DNA of 64,000 nucleotides from Hygrophila difformis (GCA_030278955.1 JAOANR010000011.1:31810403-31874402); one strand, 5' to 3'; shown: positions 1 through 11,130, numbered from the stretch's first letter. The notes: generated by a model from the letters alone, not told the origin. A program made the numbers and translations.

Positions 1-769
1 TCAATTTGCCTCGCTGAATTCCACAGGTAGGGCAGAGAGTTGGCTGGTGTGTATGCTGTCTCTACCCGAGGATACCAACTCTGCCCGTTTTGTTGTCCAA
101 TTTAATGGGAAACCCACATTTCTCCAATTGTTTTTCCTGCTACATTTTCTTTGGCATCTTTATCTTCATTCCCTTTCATGTCGTAAAGGCACAAATCTGA
201 CAATTCATTTGTTCTACAATTCCTGAATTAAGCATTGTGTTGATACTTTTGGAACGGGATCTGACTGGACCTTTGCAGACTCATGGCCAAGTGTTCCCAA
301 TTGTCAGCTAAACAACCATGTGAAATGTAACAACTTTTAGGCATCGTACTCTCGGTTTGGTTGCAATGCTAGGATTGTTTATTTGTGTTTGATTCATCTG
401 TGGTAGATGTCGGAATTTCATTATTAATTTAATTGAGAAAGAATAAATGCCCACATCAATACCAAGTGCAAATCTTTGTTTGCTATTCGTAAGTTGAATC
501 CTTGAAGGTGACTCTTTAAATGCTACTTCACAAGGTTAATCCTTGAATGCCAATAGAGATGTATACCCTGGTGCATGAGCCAAATACATGAAAATTTGTT
601 ATGGCCATAATTAATTGTTCAATTCTTCGTGATCCATGTCTTCATTATAATAGATATATAATATTGTTTCTTAGTTAATACATTTGAATGTCTTTTTTAT
701 AGTTTTCCATAATGTTTTTTTTCTCACAGAGTGCGCGCAACATGGCGCGCGCCACCGTACGTGTTCTAG
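1..769 (+). mobile_element. 3' end of a probable Helitron entering from the left
   Basis: The sequence ends at 766-769 in CTAG followed by T, as Helitron 3' ends do. About 15 bases upstream lies a GC-rich hairpin (GCGCGC, loop AACATG, GCGCGC, at 732-749). The rest of the stretch is AT-rich, and I recognise no gene in it. The 5' end would lie outside the window. This is inferred from terminal structure only; a chance palindrome is the alternative. Confidence 0.35.
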
Positions 770-867
770 TATATATATATACTAGAACGTGGACTTCACG
801 CGCTACGCCGCGCGGAATATTGTGCAGATTGTAAGTGCAATGTACTTGGATTTAGGTGGAAGGGTTA

Positions 868-1019
868 AGAACAAAGGTATCCTAGTTAAGAGGACCTATT
901 TAGAGGACATGTTATGCAGTTTTGTATTCTAGAAGAACAAAGGTATCCTAGTTAAGAGGACCTGTTATGCAGTTTTGTATTCTAGAAGAACAAAGGTATC
1001 CTAGTTTGAGTTAAGAGGA
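868..1019. repeat. Short tandem duplication, about 54-bp unit
   Basis: A unit beginning AGAACAAAGGTATCCTAG and running through GTTATGCAGTTTTG is present twice, with the start of a third copy. The first copy carries a 14-base insertion. No coding meaning is seen; it looks like a local replication-slippage product. Confidence 0.75.
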
Positions 1020-1261
1020 AGGGTAAATTGGATAGAGCATTAAAAAAATTAAAGGAAAGAAGAGGGAATAGTTTTGTAGTGTAGGAAAGTTAGGAGAGCA
1101 ACATTTTAGCAAAATGTAAACATATATTATAATGCACGAGAGTGTATGCAAAAGTACTTAAAGTCATAACCTGTGCATGATTCTGCAGGAAGAACTATGT
1201 TCTAGGCTTTAGTCCTCTGGCAAAACGTTAGGCAAACACTATGCATAAATAAATGTTATCT

Positions 1262-4184
1262 TCAAACCATACATATTGCTAGAAGTTTTTTTTTTTTTTT
1301 TTTTTTTTGAATTGGGTCACTTTGTAAACTTGTCAGCAACACACTAAACAGGTCAAAAAGGAAACAAATACTACTACAGATGTAAATACTCATGGAATTG
1401 TGATGCAGAAATAAAATAAATAAAATCATCCTAGATCCATGTTCCTTCCCTAGCTTACGTATGAAACACCCATGAATAAAATCGGGAGCAGGTTTTAGTT
1501 TGGCGTCAGGATTGTTGGCTTCATCATTGGGAATCCGTAGTGTTAGTACTGAAGCAGCAGCAGCAAACGCCACTCGTTGGGGAGCCCATTTCAGGCACGA
1601 CGGGACATCTATGTTGCTGTCCGTTGATGCAACCTATGGCAGAAGTTGATATATGTCATTTGATTTATTTGACTACCTTTGTTTATGATTGGATTTTTTA
1701 TGCAAAGAAAGGGTCATCTATGATATTTACCTTATTTGGTGGTTCATTACGAATGTCCCATGCGTGTATGTTCCCATCCCCTGAACCTAAAACAATGTTC
1801 ACCGCAATTTCAATCACTATGCCAACACTACCAATTCCAAAGTCTCAACCAAATCCAACCATTAATGCATGACCCGAGGAAAAAAATGAACTCAAGAAAC
1901 TTTAATAAGTAATAACCAGAAGGCATAATCAGGGGGGAAGGAGGATATCAACACATTACAACAAAAGAATTTAATATATCAAAATGGAGGTATGTAATTG
2001 GAGAACTTAAAACCAAAACGATCCAAGAATTGTGAAATCGGTGGTTTGGATTCTCAACCCTTAACTTTATTGGTAAAACTTAAACACGAGATCAAGTGGG
2101 TCTTATTATTTATCCAGACAAAACAACCTTATTACATCTTATTAAATATGCCATAAGAGGAGATAGACGTAACTCGAATTATTGAGGTTTTAATCTAAAC
2201 AATACTTAATAAACAAGCCTACTTTCGATTTTAAACTGATTGATACCGATTATTGTTCCAAAAACTTGACTTCTTTTATTTATGTCAAAAGCCTCAGTGG
2301 TGAATATATATGGAATAGAAAGATTACAACCCCCAAGTAAAGAACTGTTACAAATAATGAAGAAACTAGTAGATTTAGATACGATGCAACATAAAATAAA
2401 CCAAATTTGATACCTGAATATTCGGTTTGATAACCTGCTACTAATTCTTCTTTTGCTTCTGGATCTCTCACACTCGGCTAGAGAAGAAATTAGAAAATGA
2501 TAAACCCTATAGGTTGATGCCACAAATTCCATCCGAAAAACCATATTTTGACTGCACTTCAACTACATCAACTGTACTTGAACTGTTAGATAATCATAGT
2601 CGACGATAACATCATTGTTCCCGCTGCTATTACAGAACCATACATGAGATTTTCACCTCATACGGCTCCTCAAGGATCACAAATAAATCTAAGGACCTTT
2701 CAACATTATTTATCTTGATATGTTTGTGTAGGATGGAAAGAGAACCAAACGCTTATTCCTAAATCCAATAATAACAAGCCTATTTTGCAATGAAGAAGCA
2801 AGTTTACCTGAGAGAACGTATTGTGCATCAGGTGTGAACGTTGCATTTTGGGAAGAGTCCATATTAAATCCGCATTTCTGCAACAGGGGAGACTAAGCAT
2901 CAAGGACATGCACATTGTTTTTAGATGATGGTAAATCAATAGGGGGCATTCCTCTGCTTCATTTCCATCGGTGTCGTCAAAAGCATTGATTTACCATCAT
3001 TACTGAACTGAATATCACACACCTCAGCCGTATCCCCACCAACTAAGAAGGTATCAAAAGGACCCTAAACCAATGAGAAATATTAATATGGCATAAAAAT
3101 ATATATAGGGGTTGCGATTATGTAACCCGTTCACACAGCAAATACCTTGTCATATGATCTGGAGCCAAACAATTTGATTGCATAACCTCCCATTGCCACA
3201 GCAAAAACCAGGCCTTGTTGATCATAAGCAACAGTAGGTCTACCACGCAGATGCAAAATTCCCTGAAAGCTACAATAGTAAGCACACATAAAATTTGATG
3301 TGTTCTTTTGAAGTAAAAATAACTGCAGAGCTAAAAATACATGTACTACTACATAACATACTCAACCATTAAGATTGAAAAGAAATTTTACTTGGATGAA
3401 ATAATCGTAAAATATGCCAACTGCCTCACAAGAAAAAGTTGGTTATTTAAAGCTGAAAATATATTTCAACCAAATGTAACACAACTAAAGCACATTTAAC
3501 TTATTTCCTAAATGAACTATAAGAGAAAAAAACGACAAGAGAAAGAGAAAGGAAAAAGAAATGGGCTTTAAACTAATGGAAACCAACCTGGCATGAATTT
3601 ACATGAAGATCCCATATTCGGACAGTGTTGTCTATAGAACTGGACATGAAGCCATCATTGACAGGAGACATGCGTAGGGACAACACTCTGAAAAAAAGTC
3701 GGAATAAATCATAAGAGCAATCGGGCATACCGGTATCAATATTTATGACACCTAACAAGAGAGCACACTAATCAGGTGACAATCCAGTTTAATGGCCTTG
3801 GAAGATTAAATTCATTTCGAAATCAGATCAATTACATCTCTTTGTGGCCCTTAAAATACTGAAGGCACCTATTATCGTACATGGTCAAATATCTCAAGGA
3901 TTCTAGCAAGATAAGAAGGTAACACAACTTGGATGGTGAGTGAAACATATCTTGTCAGCCCCATATTTTTGGTGGTGTGTTGTCTTCACCAATCTGAATG
4001 CCACAAAAGCCTTCAGTAGAAAAAAGAGAAGGACGAAAACAAATGCAAGATACATTTAAAAGCTAATTATGAAAAGGCCTTACTTAGCACTGGTAATATC
4101 ATAGAATCTCACAGAATCGTCATCACTTGCTGTTACCAACAGATCATCTGTCCTATGGAAATCAAGCGAATTAATTTTCCCACC
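1262..4184 (-). pseudogene. SWD2-like WD40 gene fragment (COMPASS subunit family), decayed
   Basis: The exons match the plant SWD2-like/WDR82 family, WD40 scaffold proteins of COMPASS H3K4 methyltransferase complexes. Readable exons on the minus strand are 4184-4084 (INSLDFHRTDDLLVTASDDD), 3993-3836 (HHQKYGADKICFTHHPS, then LRYLTMYDNRCLQYFKGHKE), 3687-3588 (MSPVNDGFMSSSIDNTVRIW), 3262-3146 (GRPTVAYDQQGLVFAVAMGG), about 3064-2808 (GPFDTFLVGGDTAEV to FTPDAQYVLSG), 1786-1731 (GSGDGNIHAWDI) and 1633 onward (CLKWAPQRVAFAAAASVL, ending IPNDE). Splice sites are mostly GT-AG and phases agree. Lesions: a deletion with an in-frame TAG in the second exon, and a disrupted blade with TGA and TAG stops near 2900-2950. 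The normal first exon is absent, so this is a 5'-truncated pseudogene. The open frame after IPNDE continues to 1262 and is probably not ancestral coding sequence. Confidence 0.88.
2240..2500 (-). pseudogene. ndhA: Nuclear copy of chloroplast ndhA (NUPT fragment)
   Basis: Across two minus-strand frames the translation reads [10 protein letters not shown], then [20 protein letters not shown] and [20 protein letters not shown], then [13 protein letters not shown] and VFGTIIGI. This is the second half of plastid NdhA, a membrane subunit of the chloroplast NADH dehydrogenase-like complex. A short deletion removes the LPFDLPE stretch, and single-base changes shift the frame, so it cannot make NdhA. 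It lies between two exons of the SWD2-like fragment, in what would be an intron. Mitochondrial nad1 was considered, but the [20 protein letters not shown] form is plastid. Confidence 0.88.
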
Positions 4185-4472
4185 CTGACAAAGCATACAC
4201 ACTCTTTAGAACTAAAAAGGCAACGCTTCAAATTCCACAAATAAACAACTCATCAATATTTTCAACTATAATACATCACCAAATTCATGAAAGCACGACC
4301 CGAATGTTGCACTCCAATCCATCACCAACGCATCCAACCGAGAAAAGCTACTAAGGATTTAACCTTTACAAATAATAATACCTCAATATAGTAATTATCT
4401 TATTAATGATGAGGGAAGAAAGGTAAAAAAAAAAAGAGGAAGAATTTCAGCAGGGAAAAAAAAAAACCTGAC

Positions 4473-4582
4473 CTCTTCAACTGACTGTGCAGGGCGCAAA
4501 CGTTTCATCAGTTGGTTATGTTCAGCATTTGGATAATCCATCATACCCAAAGTTGAAGGAGGAGAACGCTTCAATATTGAAA
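4473..4582 (-). pseudogene. Single TOPLESS-family exon
   Basis: The minus-strand exon reads SILKRSPPSTLGMMDYP followed by NAEHNQLMKRLRPAQSVEE. This matches the linker just before the WD40 part of TOPLESS/TPR corepressors, where the family has a VLKHPRTPP-type start and DHEQLMKRLRPAQSVEEV. It is bounded by AG upstream (4584-4583) and GT downstream (4472-4471). It ends in phase 0, as does the start of the next exon (the SWD2-like exon at 4184), so splicing the two would keep the frame. No other TOPLESS exon was found nearby. It is best read as a captured exon. Confidence 0.8.
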
Positions 4583-7500
4583 CTGCTCAAAATATCAAGT
4601 AGCCATCAAGAAATTGCATGAACAGAGATTTATGAGGATCATTGTGATCCTCACATTGTACAAAATTGAGCCATTCAGCTTAAATATATTAATATAACAA
4701 ATTAAAAGGTATAAGAATCCAAGAAACACGTAACAGGTCAAGGAAGGAAAAGCAAATATAATCCTCAGAATTATTCAATAAATCACCACAATAATCACCA
4801 AGATTCTAACATTGACAGATTGGGAATGTAAACAATTAATGTCAATTATAGAGCACACAAAATAAGCTAGCATTTTATCAAACATCTCAAATGCAATGTG
4901 AAAAATGGACATTCATTGATTCAACCCAAAAAACCATAGATGACAAAAAAGGCAGTAGCAATAAATTGGTGTGTCATGCGAATACAATCGAGTTGTTGTT
5001 GGAGCTAACTTGGCCATATGGAAGGCTCACTACCTTATAGTACCGAAAGGTATATGCCATTTTGCCCTTTTTTATGGTTTTTTCTTAATCAATATTTTTA
5101 TATGAATTGTATTATTTTTAAATCGGTAACAAAAATGCAAAGAATAAATAAAATCATTGCAGATGTAGGAGATCTTTTGAACCTCGTCAAAAGTTGAATG
5201 AAATTTATAGGGTTGTAGGTACTATTTAAAATATAGAAATTACATAGTATTTTTTATTTGTTTGCACATATTTATAACAAAAATAATTAATGTACCTAAT
5301 TCATAAACAAATTACTCACATTCAGACCAACTCCAACACATCCGCTATTTTAGCAATGGACGATTGATTTTCCAGAGCGGTGGCTCTAATGGTGCCGTGG
5401 CCCGTGAGAATGGCGTTCGCTAATGCGAATTTTGTGTCTCCGAACAGTGCTCTAATGGCGTCCTTTTCTTTTTGTTTTAATTTCACAACAATACTTTTTT
5501 TTTTACATTCCCAAACAGGCCCTAATCCTTTACATGGAAGAAAAAAGCTTAAGTAATTGAATTGTTAGATTTATGCCTATACTTGAAAAAAAATTAAGCA
5601 GTTAGATTATTTTTTTTTGTGTATACCGGTATCACAGACCACGTTGGGCACAAGACTAATATTTGAATTAATTAAATAGATCCATCACTTGGCAACAAAA
5701 ATATGAATAAAAAAAATTAAAAAGAAACTTCAACAGAAACAAGCTCCAAAGTCCCGCCGGAAGTTCTTCAAGTTTTAATGATGATCAAGCTCAAAGGCCC
5801 TCTCAAAGTCATTCAAATCTTCAAGTCTTTACGAGGATCAAGCTTAAAAACTCTCTCGAAGTCATTCAATCTTCAAATCTCAAAACCTTCAAGAGAAACA
5901 AGCCAAACACCCCTCTCGAAATTCTTCAATTTTCATATCTTCAAACGGATCAAGTCAAAAGCCCCTGTCAAAGCAAGCAAGTGTGTTCGTAAAGAACCAG
6001 ATCACCTTCAAGAATGTTAATAGTCCATTACAAAGTTCTTCATAGTATGCGCTGTATCTTCGTCAAACTGAGGTCCTTGGCACAAAATTTCGAAATATGC
6101 CGAAGACATAATTTTGAAGACAAATGCATCTTCAACATAGTCCAATTGTCCAACAGGAGCTGACAAGGGCAATGGGCTAATGTTCACGCAATGAGCCATT
6201 AGCACATAAAGTTGTTGATATATTCGTTGCAATGTCTTAAACGAATCAAGGAAAATGCTCATTTGTGCACGAGTTAAGCTGCACATTACTCTTCGACAAG
6301 CAAAAATATAAACAAAAAGAAAGGCAAAAAAAATGTGATATAAAAAAAGAAAATGCATCATCTTGAACCACGATGTGGCTTCATTGATTCCCAAAAGGGA
6401 TACGTTGACAATTTTGTCAAATTTCAAGTATAGCCTCAAATTCCATTAAAATTTTATCCCCCAAAAGTTTGCAAAAGGTTGATTTCTTCATCAACATGTG
6501 TTATACAAGACATTCAAGATTGAAAAAAAAATTAAGGCAAAGAGCAAAGGCGAAAACAAAAGTAGTCTTCATTACACCAAAGTTTGATTACATCTACATC
6601 ATAAATATTGCAAAATATCAATGGAGGAAATTAAAACAACAAAAGGAATTCAAGCACATTCGCAACAATCATTTGGTGAACCAAGTTATGTTGTGATGCT
6701 TACCGTAGCCCACCAACATGGCAACATTTTTAAATTGATCATACAAATAATCTTAAAATTGATGCTACAACAAAATAAAAGAAAATGATTAATTTTCTTA
6801 GATGAAAAAATGCTTGCGGCAAACAGTTACATTTGCTAGATAAATGCAATGTAATTTTTAAATGGTGACATGCTTAAAAAAAAAGATTGCAAAATAAATG
6901 CAATGAAAAAATACATGTAAAAAATACATTTTTCTTGGAACTAAATTTCCAAAAATTCAAAATTTGGGCACTACTTAAAATAAATATTTACATGTAAATA
7001 GAGAAAGAAATGCATGTTAAATATTGCTAAATTAGTTTTATGGTGAAAAAACCTATTTTATAGTGAAAGCTAAAAATTAGAAAGCTAAAAATTAGTTTTA
7101 AGCGCATGACTAAATTTTGGGCCCATGATTAATTATTTTTGGACCTATTCTCAAATGCCAAAAAATTTGGGATAAAATTTGATCTCTATGTTGAATTATG
7201 TAGACATTAAGGAGTCAAATCCTAGGGTTTGGAAATCTGAGGGCCAAATTTTAGATTATCAAAACATCAAGGATTATAACTGATACTAATAACTTTTAAG
7301 GGTTTGGAAATCTTGGGGCCAAAAAAGTGAAAAACGCAGCCTTCTCCCCTACACCGCTACACCCAAGAAAAAAGGAGAGGAGACTCCGTCTGCTAGCAGC
7401 TTTCTCCTCCCGCCAAATCGACCGACTCCGGAAACTCGAAGAGCAACGACGGCGAGCAGCGGCTGCAACTGTAGCAGCGGGACAGCGACGACGGCAGCAA

Positions 7501-7606
7501 GCAGCGGCATTACGGTGGCGGTGTGCGGCGGCAACAACGGCATCGCGGGCGTCTCATAAGCGTAGGGCGGCCAGGCTGGAGCAGCGGACGGTGGCAGGTG
7601 TCCTCC
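4583..7606. other. AT-rich intergenic stretch without a recognised gene
   Basis: No recognisable protein is seen. Open frames at 5778-6020, 6017-6439 and 6469-6696 resemble no family known to me. A diverged tandem repeat of roughly 60 bp (motif CTCTCGAAGTCATTCAA and variants) occupies about 5745-6010 and explains the first of these. From about 7340 to 7590 the sequence becomes GC-rich with CAG/GCA-rich runs, which is likely the upstream promoter or 5' flank of the F-box gene. Confidence 0.5.
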
Positions 7607-7614
7607 TATATAAA
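7607..7614 (+). promoter_or_regulatory. TATA box of the F-box/LRR gene
   Basis: TATATAAA lies 53 bases before the ATG at 7667, in a CTCC-TATATAAA-CCCC context. Transcription would then start near 7640 and give a short 5' leader. Spacing and consensus are good, but expression is not shown. Confidence 0.65.
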
Positions 7615-7666
7615 CCCCTAATTGCCGACTTGCACAGTTTACTTTTTTTGAAGCGGGAAAAAGGAA

Positions 7667-9605
7667 ATGGAAAATTCGGAGGCTCGAAGGGAAGAAAATG
7701 AAAACCCTAATCCTTCTCCACCATGGCTCGAATTGCCCGAGGATGTCACCGCCAACATCCTGCAAAGGCTAGGCGCCGTGGAGATCCTAGAAACCGCACA
7801 AAAAGTCTGCACTCGTTGGCGGAGGGTTTGCAAGCATCATCCCTCCATGTGGAGGGTCATTGACATGAGTGACCGCCACGATTTCCGTTACTCCGAAATC
7901 ATGTGTCGCCAAGCCGTGGATCGTAGCCAGGGGCAGTTGGTTGACATTGATATAGAGTATTTTGGCACCGAAGAACTGCTGCAGTATATTGGCGAAAGGT
8001 ACTGTTGGATTTAGCATTATTATTTCTACTTTTGTATTTGAGTTTTCCCTTGAAAAAATTGTTAGTTGTTTAAGTTATTTTAGTGTGGACCCTTTATTGA
8101 GCTATTGGAAACTAGTTAGTTGTTCTTTGTGGCCTTCATTTACTGCATCGTAGTTAAATGTTTATGGAGAAATGAGTTTAGATATAGATGCTGCCTGGCC
8201 TGATCAATGATCATAGCTTTTTCGGTTTCTCTGTGTTTACCAACAGGTCCAAAGTCAAATGCCTTAGACTCACATGTTGCCCAGTACTATCAAATAAAGG
8301 TCTGGCCGAAGCAGCTGAATTTTTCCCGGAGCTGGAAGAGTTCCAACTCAAGTTCACGCCAGATATCACTGGAGAGGACATTGAAAGAATCTGCACGTGC
8401 TGGCCCAAGTTGAAGTCATTCGCATACTACCCTAGTGGATTTATATGGCAAGTAGATGGCAATGACTGTGCAGTGGCAATCGCAAAAAGCATGCCTAATT
8501 TGCACCACCTTGAACTTCGTGTTGGCGAAATTGACAATGAAGGATTGAAAGGCATTCTTGACGGTTGCTCGTATCTTGAATCACTTTACGTTTGTAATTG
8601 CTTTCCTGCTGATCTTAGAGGCGATCTAGGAAAGCAATTCTCACAACAGAGGACCCTTGCCTCCGGTACCGCCATCGATCTTAGGCAGGGACAGTTGATC
8701 GACATTGATATAGAGAATATTGGCAACGATAACTTGCTTATGTGCATTGCCAGAAGGTACTGTAGTCTGTAGGCTGTAGTAGTAATTCTAGTTTCCGATT
8801 TGATTGTCTTTCAAATTCGGATGGCTGATTAAGTCATTTGATTTTGTTTTTTCTGTGTTTTGAACTATTTGTATTTGATTTGTTGATGTTATTTGTAACT
8901 TACTCCATGGTAATCAAGTGTTTTTGGTTTATCATGTTTGTGTGTTTGGACGAACCAAGTGAAATTCTTTGAAACAGTTGCGAAAGTTTATTGATATATT
9001 GGCAATTAGTTTAATTTGGTGTTCTTCTGTTGATATATTTAGAATTTGAAATACACTGTGGCCTTCATTTACTGAATTGTAGTTACAGTTTTATGGAGAA
9101 ATGACTTTAAAGGTGGTGCCTTGACTGAACATAGCTTTTCTGGTTTCTTTTGTGTGCCAACAGGTCAAAACATCTCAAATGCCTCCGACTGACACGTTGC
9201 TATGAGATATCAAGCAAAGGTCTGGCCAGAGCTGCTGAAAGACTCCCAGACCTGGAAGAGTTAAATGTTAGCTTCATGTTTGATGATCTCACTGATATGG
9301 ACATTGAAACAATCGGCACTTCCTGCCCCCAGTTGAAGTTATTCGCATACAACACTCCTGCATCATCTAGGAATCCTTTACGCAAGGATAATGGCAGTGC
9401 ATTTGCTATTGCAAAAAGCATGCCTAATTTGCACCACCTTGGACTTTGTGACGCCGGATTGGACAATGAAGGATTGGAAGCCATTCTTGACAGTTGCCCC
9501 CATCTTGAATCACTTGACATTCGTAAATGCTTTTTCGTTGGTCTAAATGGAGATCTAGGAAAGCGTTGCTCGCAACAGATAAGGTCTCTGAGAAAAGGTC
9601 TCTAA
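7667..9605 (+). CDS. F-box/LRR protein (SKIP19/FBL23-like), fused tandem copy
   Basis: The product is likely the substrate-recognition subunit of an SCF ubiquitin ligase. Three exons are predicted: 7667-7998, 8247-8756 and 9164-9605, all GT-AG with phase-2 junctions; they join to 427 residues. Exon 1 holds the F-box (PPWLELPEDVTANILQRLGA to VCTRWRRVCKHHPSMW) and ends in GQLVDIDIEYFGTEELLQYI. Exons 2 and 3 hold leucine-rich repeats (KCLRLTCC, NKGLAEAAEFFPELEEF, SMPNLHHLELRVGEIDNEGL; and LKCLRLTRCYEISSKGLARA). Exon 2 also ends with a second copy of the exon 1 tail (GQLIDIDIENIGNDNLLMCI), so the gene looks like two tandem F-box/LRR genes fused, with the second F-box lost. No stop or frameshift interrupts the spliced frame. 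A TATA box lies just upstream. The alternative is two genes with the second decapitated, but the conserved splice sites favour one transcript. Confidence 0.82.
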
Positions 9606-10002
9606 GCTTTTCTGGTAAATCAAGATTTGGTTCCACAGTCTACCCTGACTTTTGATTGATATGATGATCATGTCGATGTGGATTCTGACTTTACTTTGAA
9701 CAGCGATTAACCTCTTGTATGATTTTAGTACACAGTTTCGAGTGATTGTTTTGGTTTTATGAAGGTTTTCTATGTCCTGCATATTATGAATGCTACATAT
9801 GATGGACCTTGTTATTTCATTTTGTTCCTTCACTGCTATTAACTGTTATTTACATCAATTCGCTTTTGAATATGAATTTAAAAAGTTTTCATGATAGTAT
9901 TAGATAAAATATTATTTTTATTCTTTTATGATAAATACATCATCTCAAAATAAATTTTCATCTTAGCATACTGCACTGATTACATTTAGCTAATTAAAAT
10001 GT
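9606..10002. other. 3' flank of the F-box gene
   Basis: AT-rich sequence that should hold the 3' UTR and polyadenylation region of the F-box/LRR gene. No further coding feature is seen. Confidence 0.45.
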
Positions 10003-10210
10003 ACCACATCCGTCTCATTTTCTTTTTTGGTCCGTTTCATTATAATTGTCACATTTCCCTTTTTAGGATATAATTAAATACTTTAATTACCAAACTCACT
10101 ACCATCACATCACATTAATAAATAAATAAATAAATAAATATATTAAAAATTTCAACACACAACTGTTACATCACACATAAATGAATCAATTAAAAATTCA
10201 AAAACATTAG
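10003..10210. mobile_element. Truncated Stowaway-like MITE
   Basis: The sequence CATCCGTCTCATTTTC, then TGTCACATTTCCC, AATTACCAAACTCAC and a run of AAATAAATAAAT follows the layout of the Stowaway copy at 15187-20076, which shares TCTCATTTTCC, GTCACATTTCTC and AATTACCAAACC. The right inverted repeat is missing, and the next sequence is the SPS fragment. Truncation at that junction is inferred. Confidence 0.5.
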
Positions 10211-10229
10211 AATCGATATGTTTCGACAG

Positions 10230-11130
10230 GGAGTTCTCATGAACCCAGCTTTCATTGAGCCTTTTGGGCTCACACTTATTGAGGTATGCCAGTTACCTAC
10301 CTGAATATTGAGTTCGACTTTGAATTGTGCTACTCGGCTCACGCTGACCATAATTGTAATCCAATTTTTTTTTGACAGGCAGCAGGACATGGTTTGCCTA
10401 TTGTTGCCACAAAAAATGGAGGTCCTGTAGACATACACGGGGTATTTCTACTTTTTCCCTGCCTCGGAATATAATGATGTCGTTGGGTTATTTAATTGCG
10501 TTTTCATTCTCCCAAATGATTGATTTTATCTTGAGATGTTTCCGTCCATATGTGACACAGGTACTTGACAATGGTCTTCTAGTTGATCCTCATGATCAGC
10601 GATCTATAGTTGATGCTCTTCTGAAACTAGCTTGCTTGTTGCTGATAAGCAGCTTTGGACAAAATGTGCAGTGAATGGATTAAAAAAAAATATCAGATGA
10701 AAATATATATCAGCTTTGGACAAAATATCAGATGCAAACCACGGCAGCCTCCTCGTTGGTTGATGAACGATGATGATGATGATTATGATGATGATGATGA
10801 TGATGATGTCACCGAGGGACTCATTGAGAGACATGCAGGATATGTCTTTGAACTTGAAAGTTCTCCTTCGACACAGATGAAAATGAGAGCAAAGAAAGTG
10901 CTGATGGATCCTCAGATCCAGATGATATCGTAAAAGCAAGATAGAGAGTGCAGTTTTGGCATGCCTGGTCAGTGTTCAGAGATCTGGTAGTAGTGCAGAT
11001 AAAGGAGATCCAAGTGCTGGTAAATTCCCATCTTTGAATTGAGGAGGGAATGATGCATTATATTTTTGTTATTGCTATTGACTGTGATGCCAAGGAGCTG
11101 GCCTTTCAGATAGATAGTACTGTTGAGATT
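10230..11130 (+). pseudogene. Sucrose-phosphate synthase gene fragment, decayed
   Basis: The exons encode the C-terminal part of the glycosyltransferase domain of plant sucrose-phosphate synthase, which makes sucrose-6-phosphate from UDP-glucose and fructose-6-phosphate. Exon pieces: 10230-10283 (NPAFIEPFGLTLIE), 10379-10441 (AAGHGLPIVATKNGGPVDIH), and 10561 onward (DNGLLVDPHDQRSIVDALLK, then LVADKQLWTKC in another frame). These are followed by the linker CKPRQPPRWLMNDDDDD, whose Asp run is a GAT repeat at 10769-10808, then ESADGSSDPDDIVKAR with a stop straight after, and finally the start of the phosphatase-like domain (FVIAIDCDAKELAF) near 11066-11110. Frameshifts, a partial local duplication around 10650-10740 and missing 5' exons make this non-functional. 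Confidence 0.85.

Larger units (their letters stand above)
782..4600 (-). mobile_element. Probable Helitron 3' end with captured gene fragments
   Basis: Read on the minus strand, a GC-rich hairpin (CGCGC, loop GGCGTA, GCGCG) is followed 13 bases later by CTAG and then T, the expected Helitron 3' terminus, at 785-782. Exon-like fragments of a SWD2-like WD40 gene and of a TOPLESS-family gene lie upstream in the same orientation, as is usual for gene-capturing plant Helitrons. I could not place the 5' TC terminus. A minus-strand stretch around 5010-5060 resembles one, but the expected flanking A is missing. The right boundary given here is therefore only a minimum. Confidence 0.4.

Noticed and set aside
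2206..2562. Mitochondrial nad1 as the source of the [12 protein letters not shown] fragment
   Set aside because: Plant mitochondrial nad1 has a different sequence here; the match in residue string and the IPYIF and INKR continuation is plastid ndhA.
5000..5060. 5' end of the Helitron that carries the SWD2-like fragment
   Set aside because: TCGGTACTATAAGGTAGTGA on the minus strand looks similar to the other Helitron 5' ends, but the base before TC is T, not A, and no copy can be compared.
6017..6439. 140-residue minus-strand open frame as a gene
   Set aside because: No recognisable domain or splice context, partly hydrophobic and AT-driven, and overlaps a degenerate tandem repeat region.
7327..7701. 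Arg/Ala-rich open frame upstream of the F-box gene
   Set aside because: GCA/CGG-rich low complexity, overlaps the TATA box and F-box start in another frame, and both strands are open. Likely promoter DNA.
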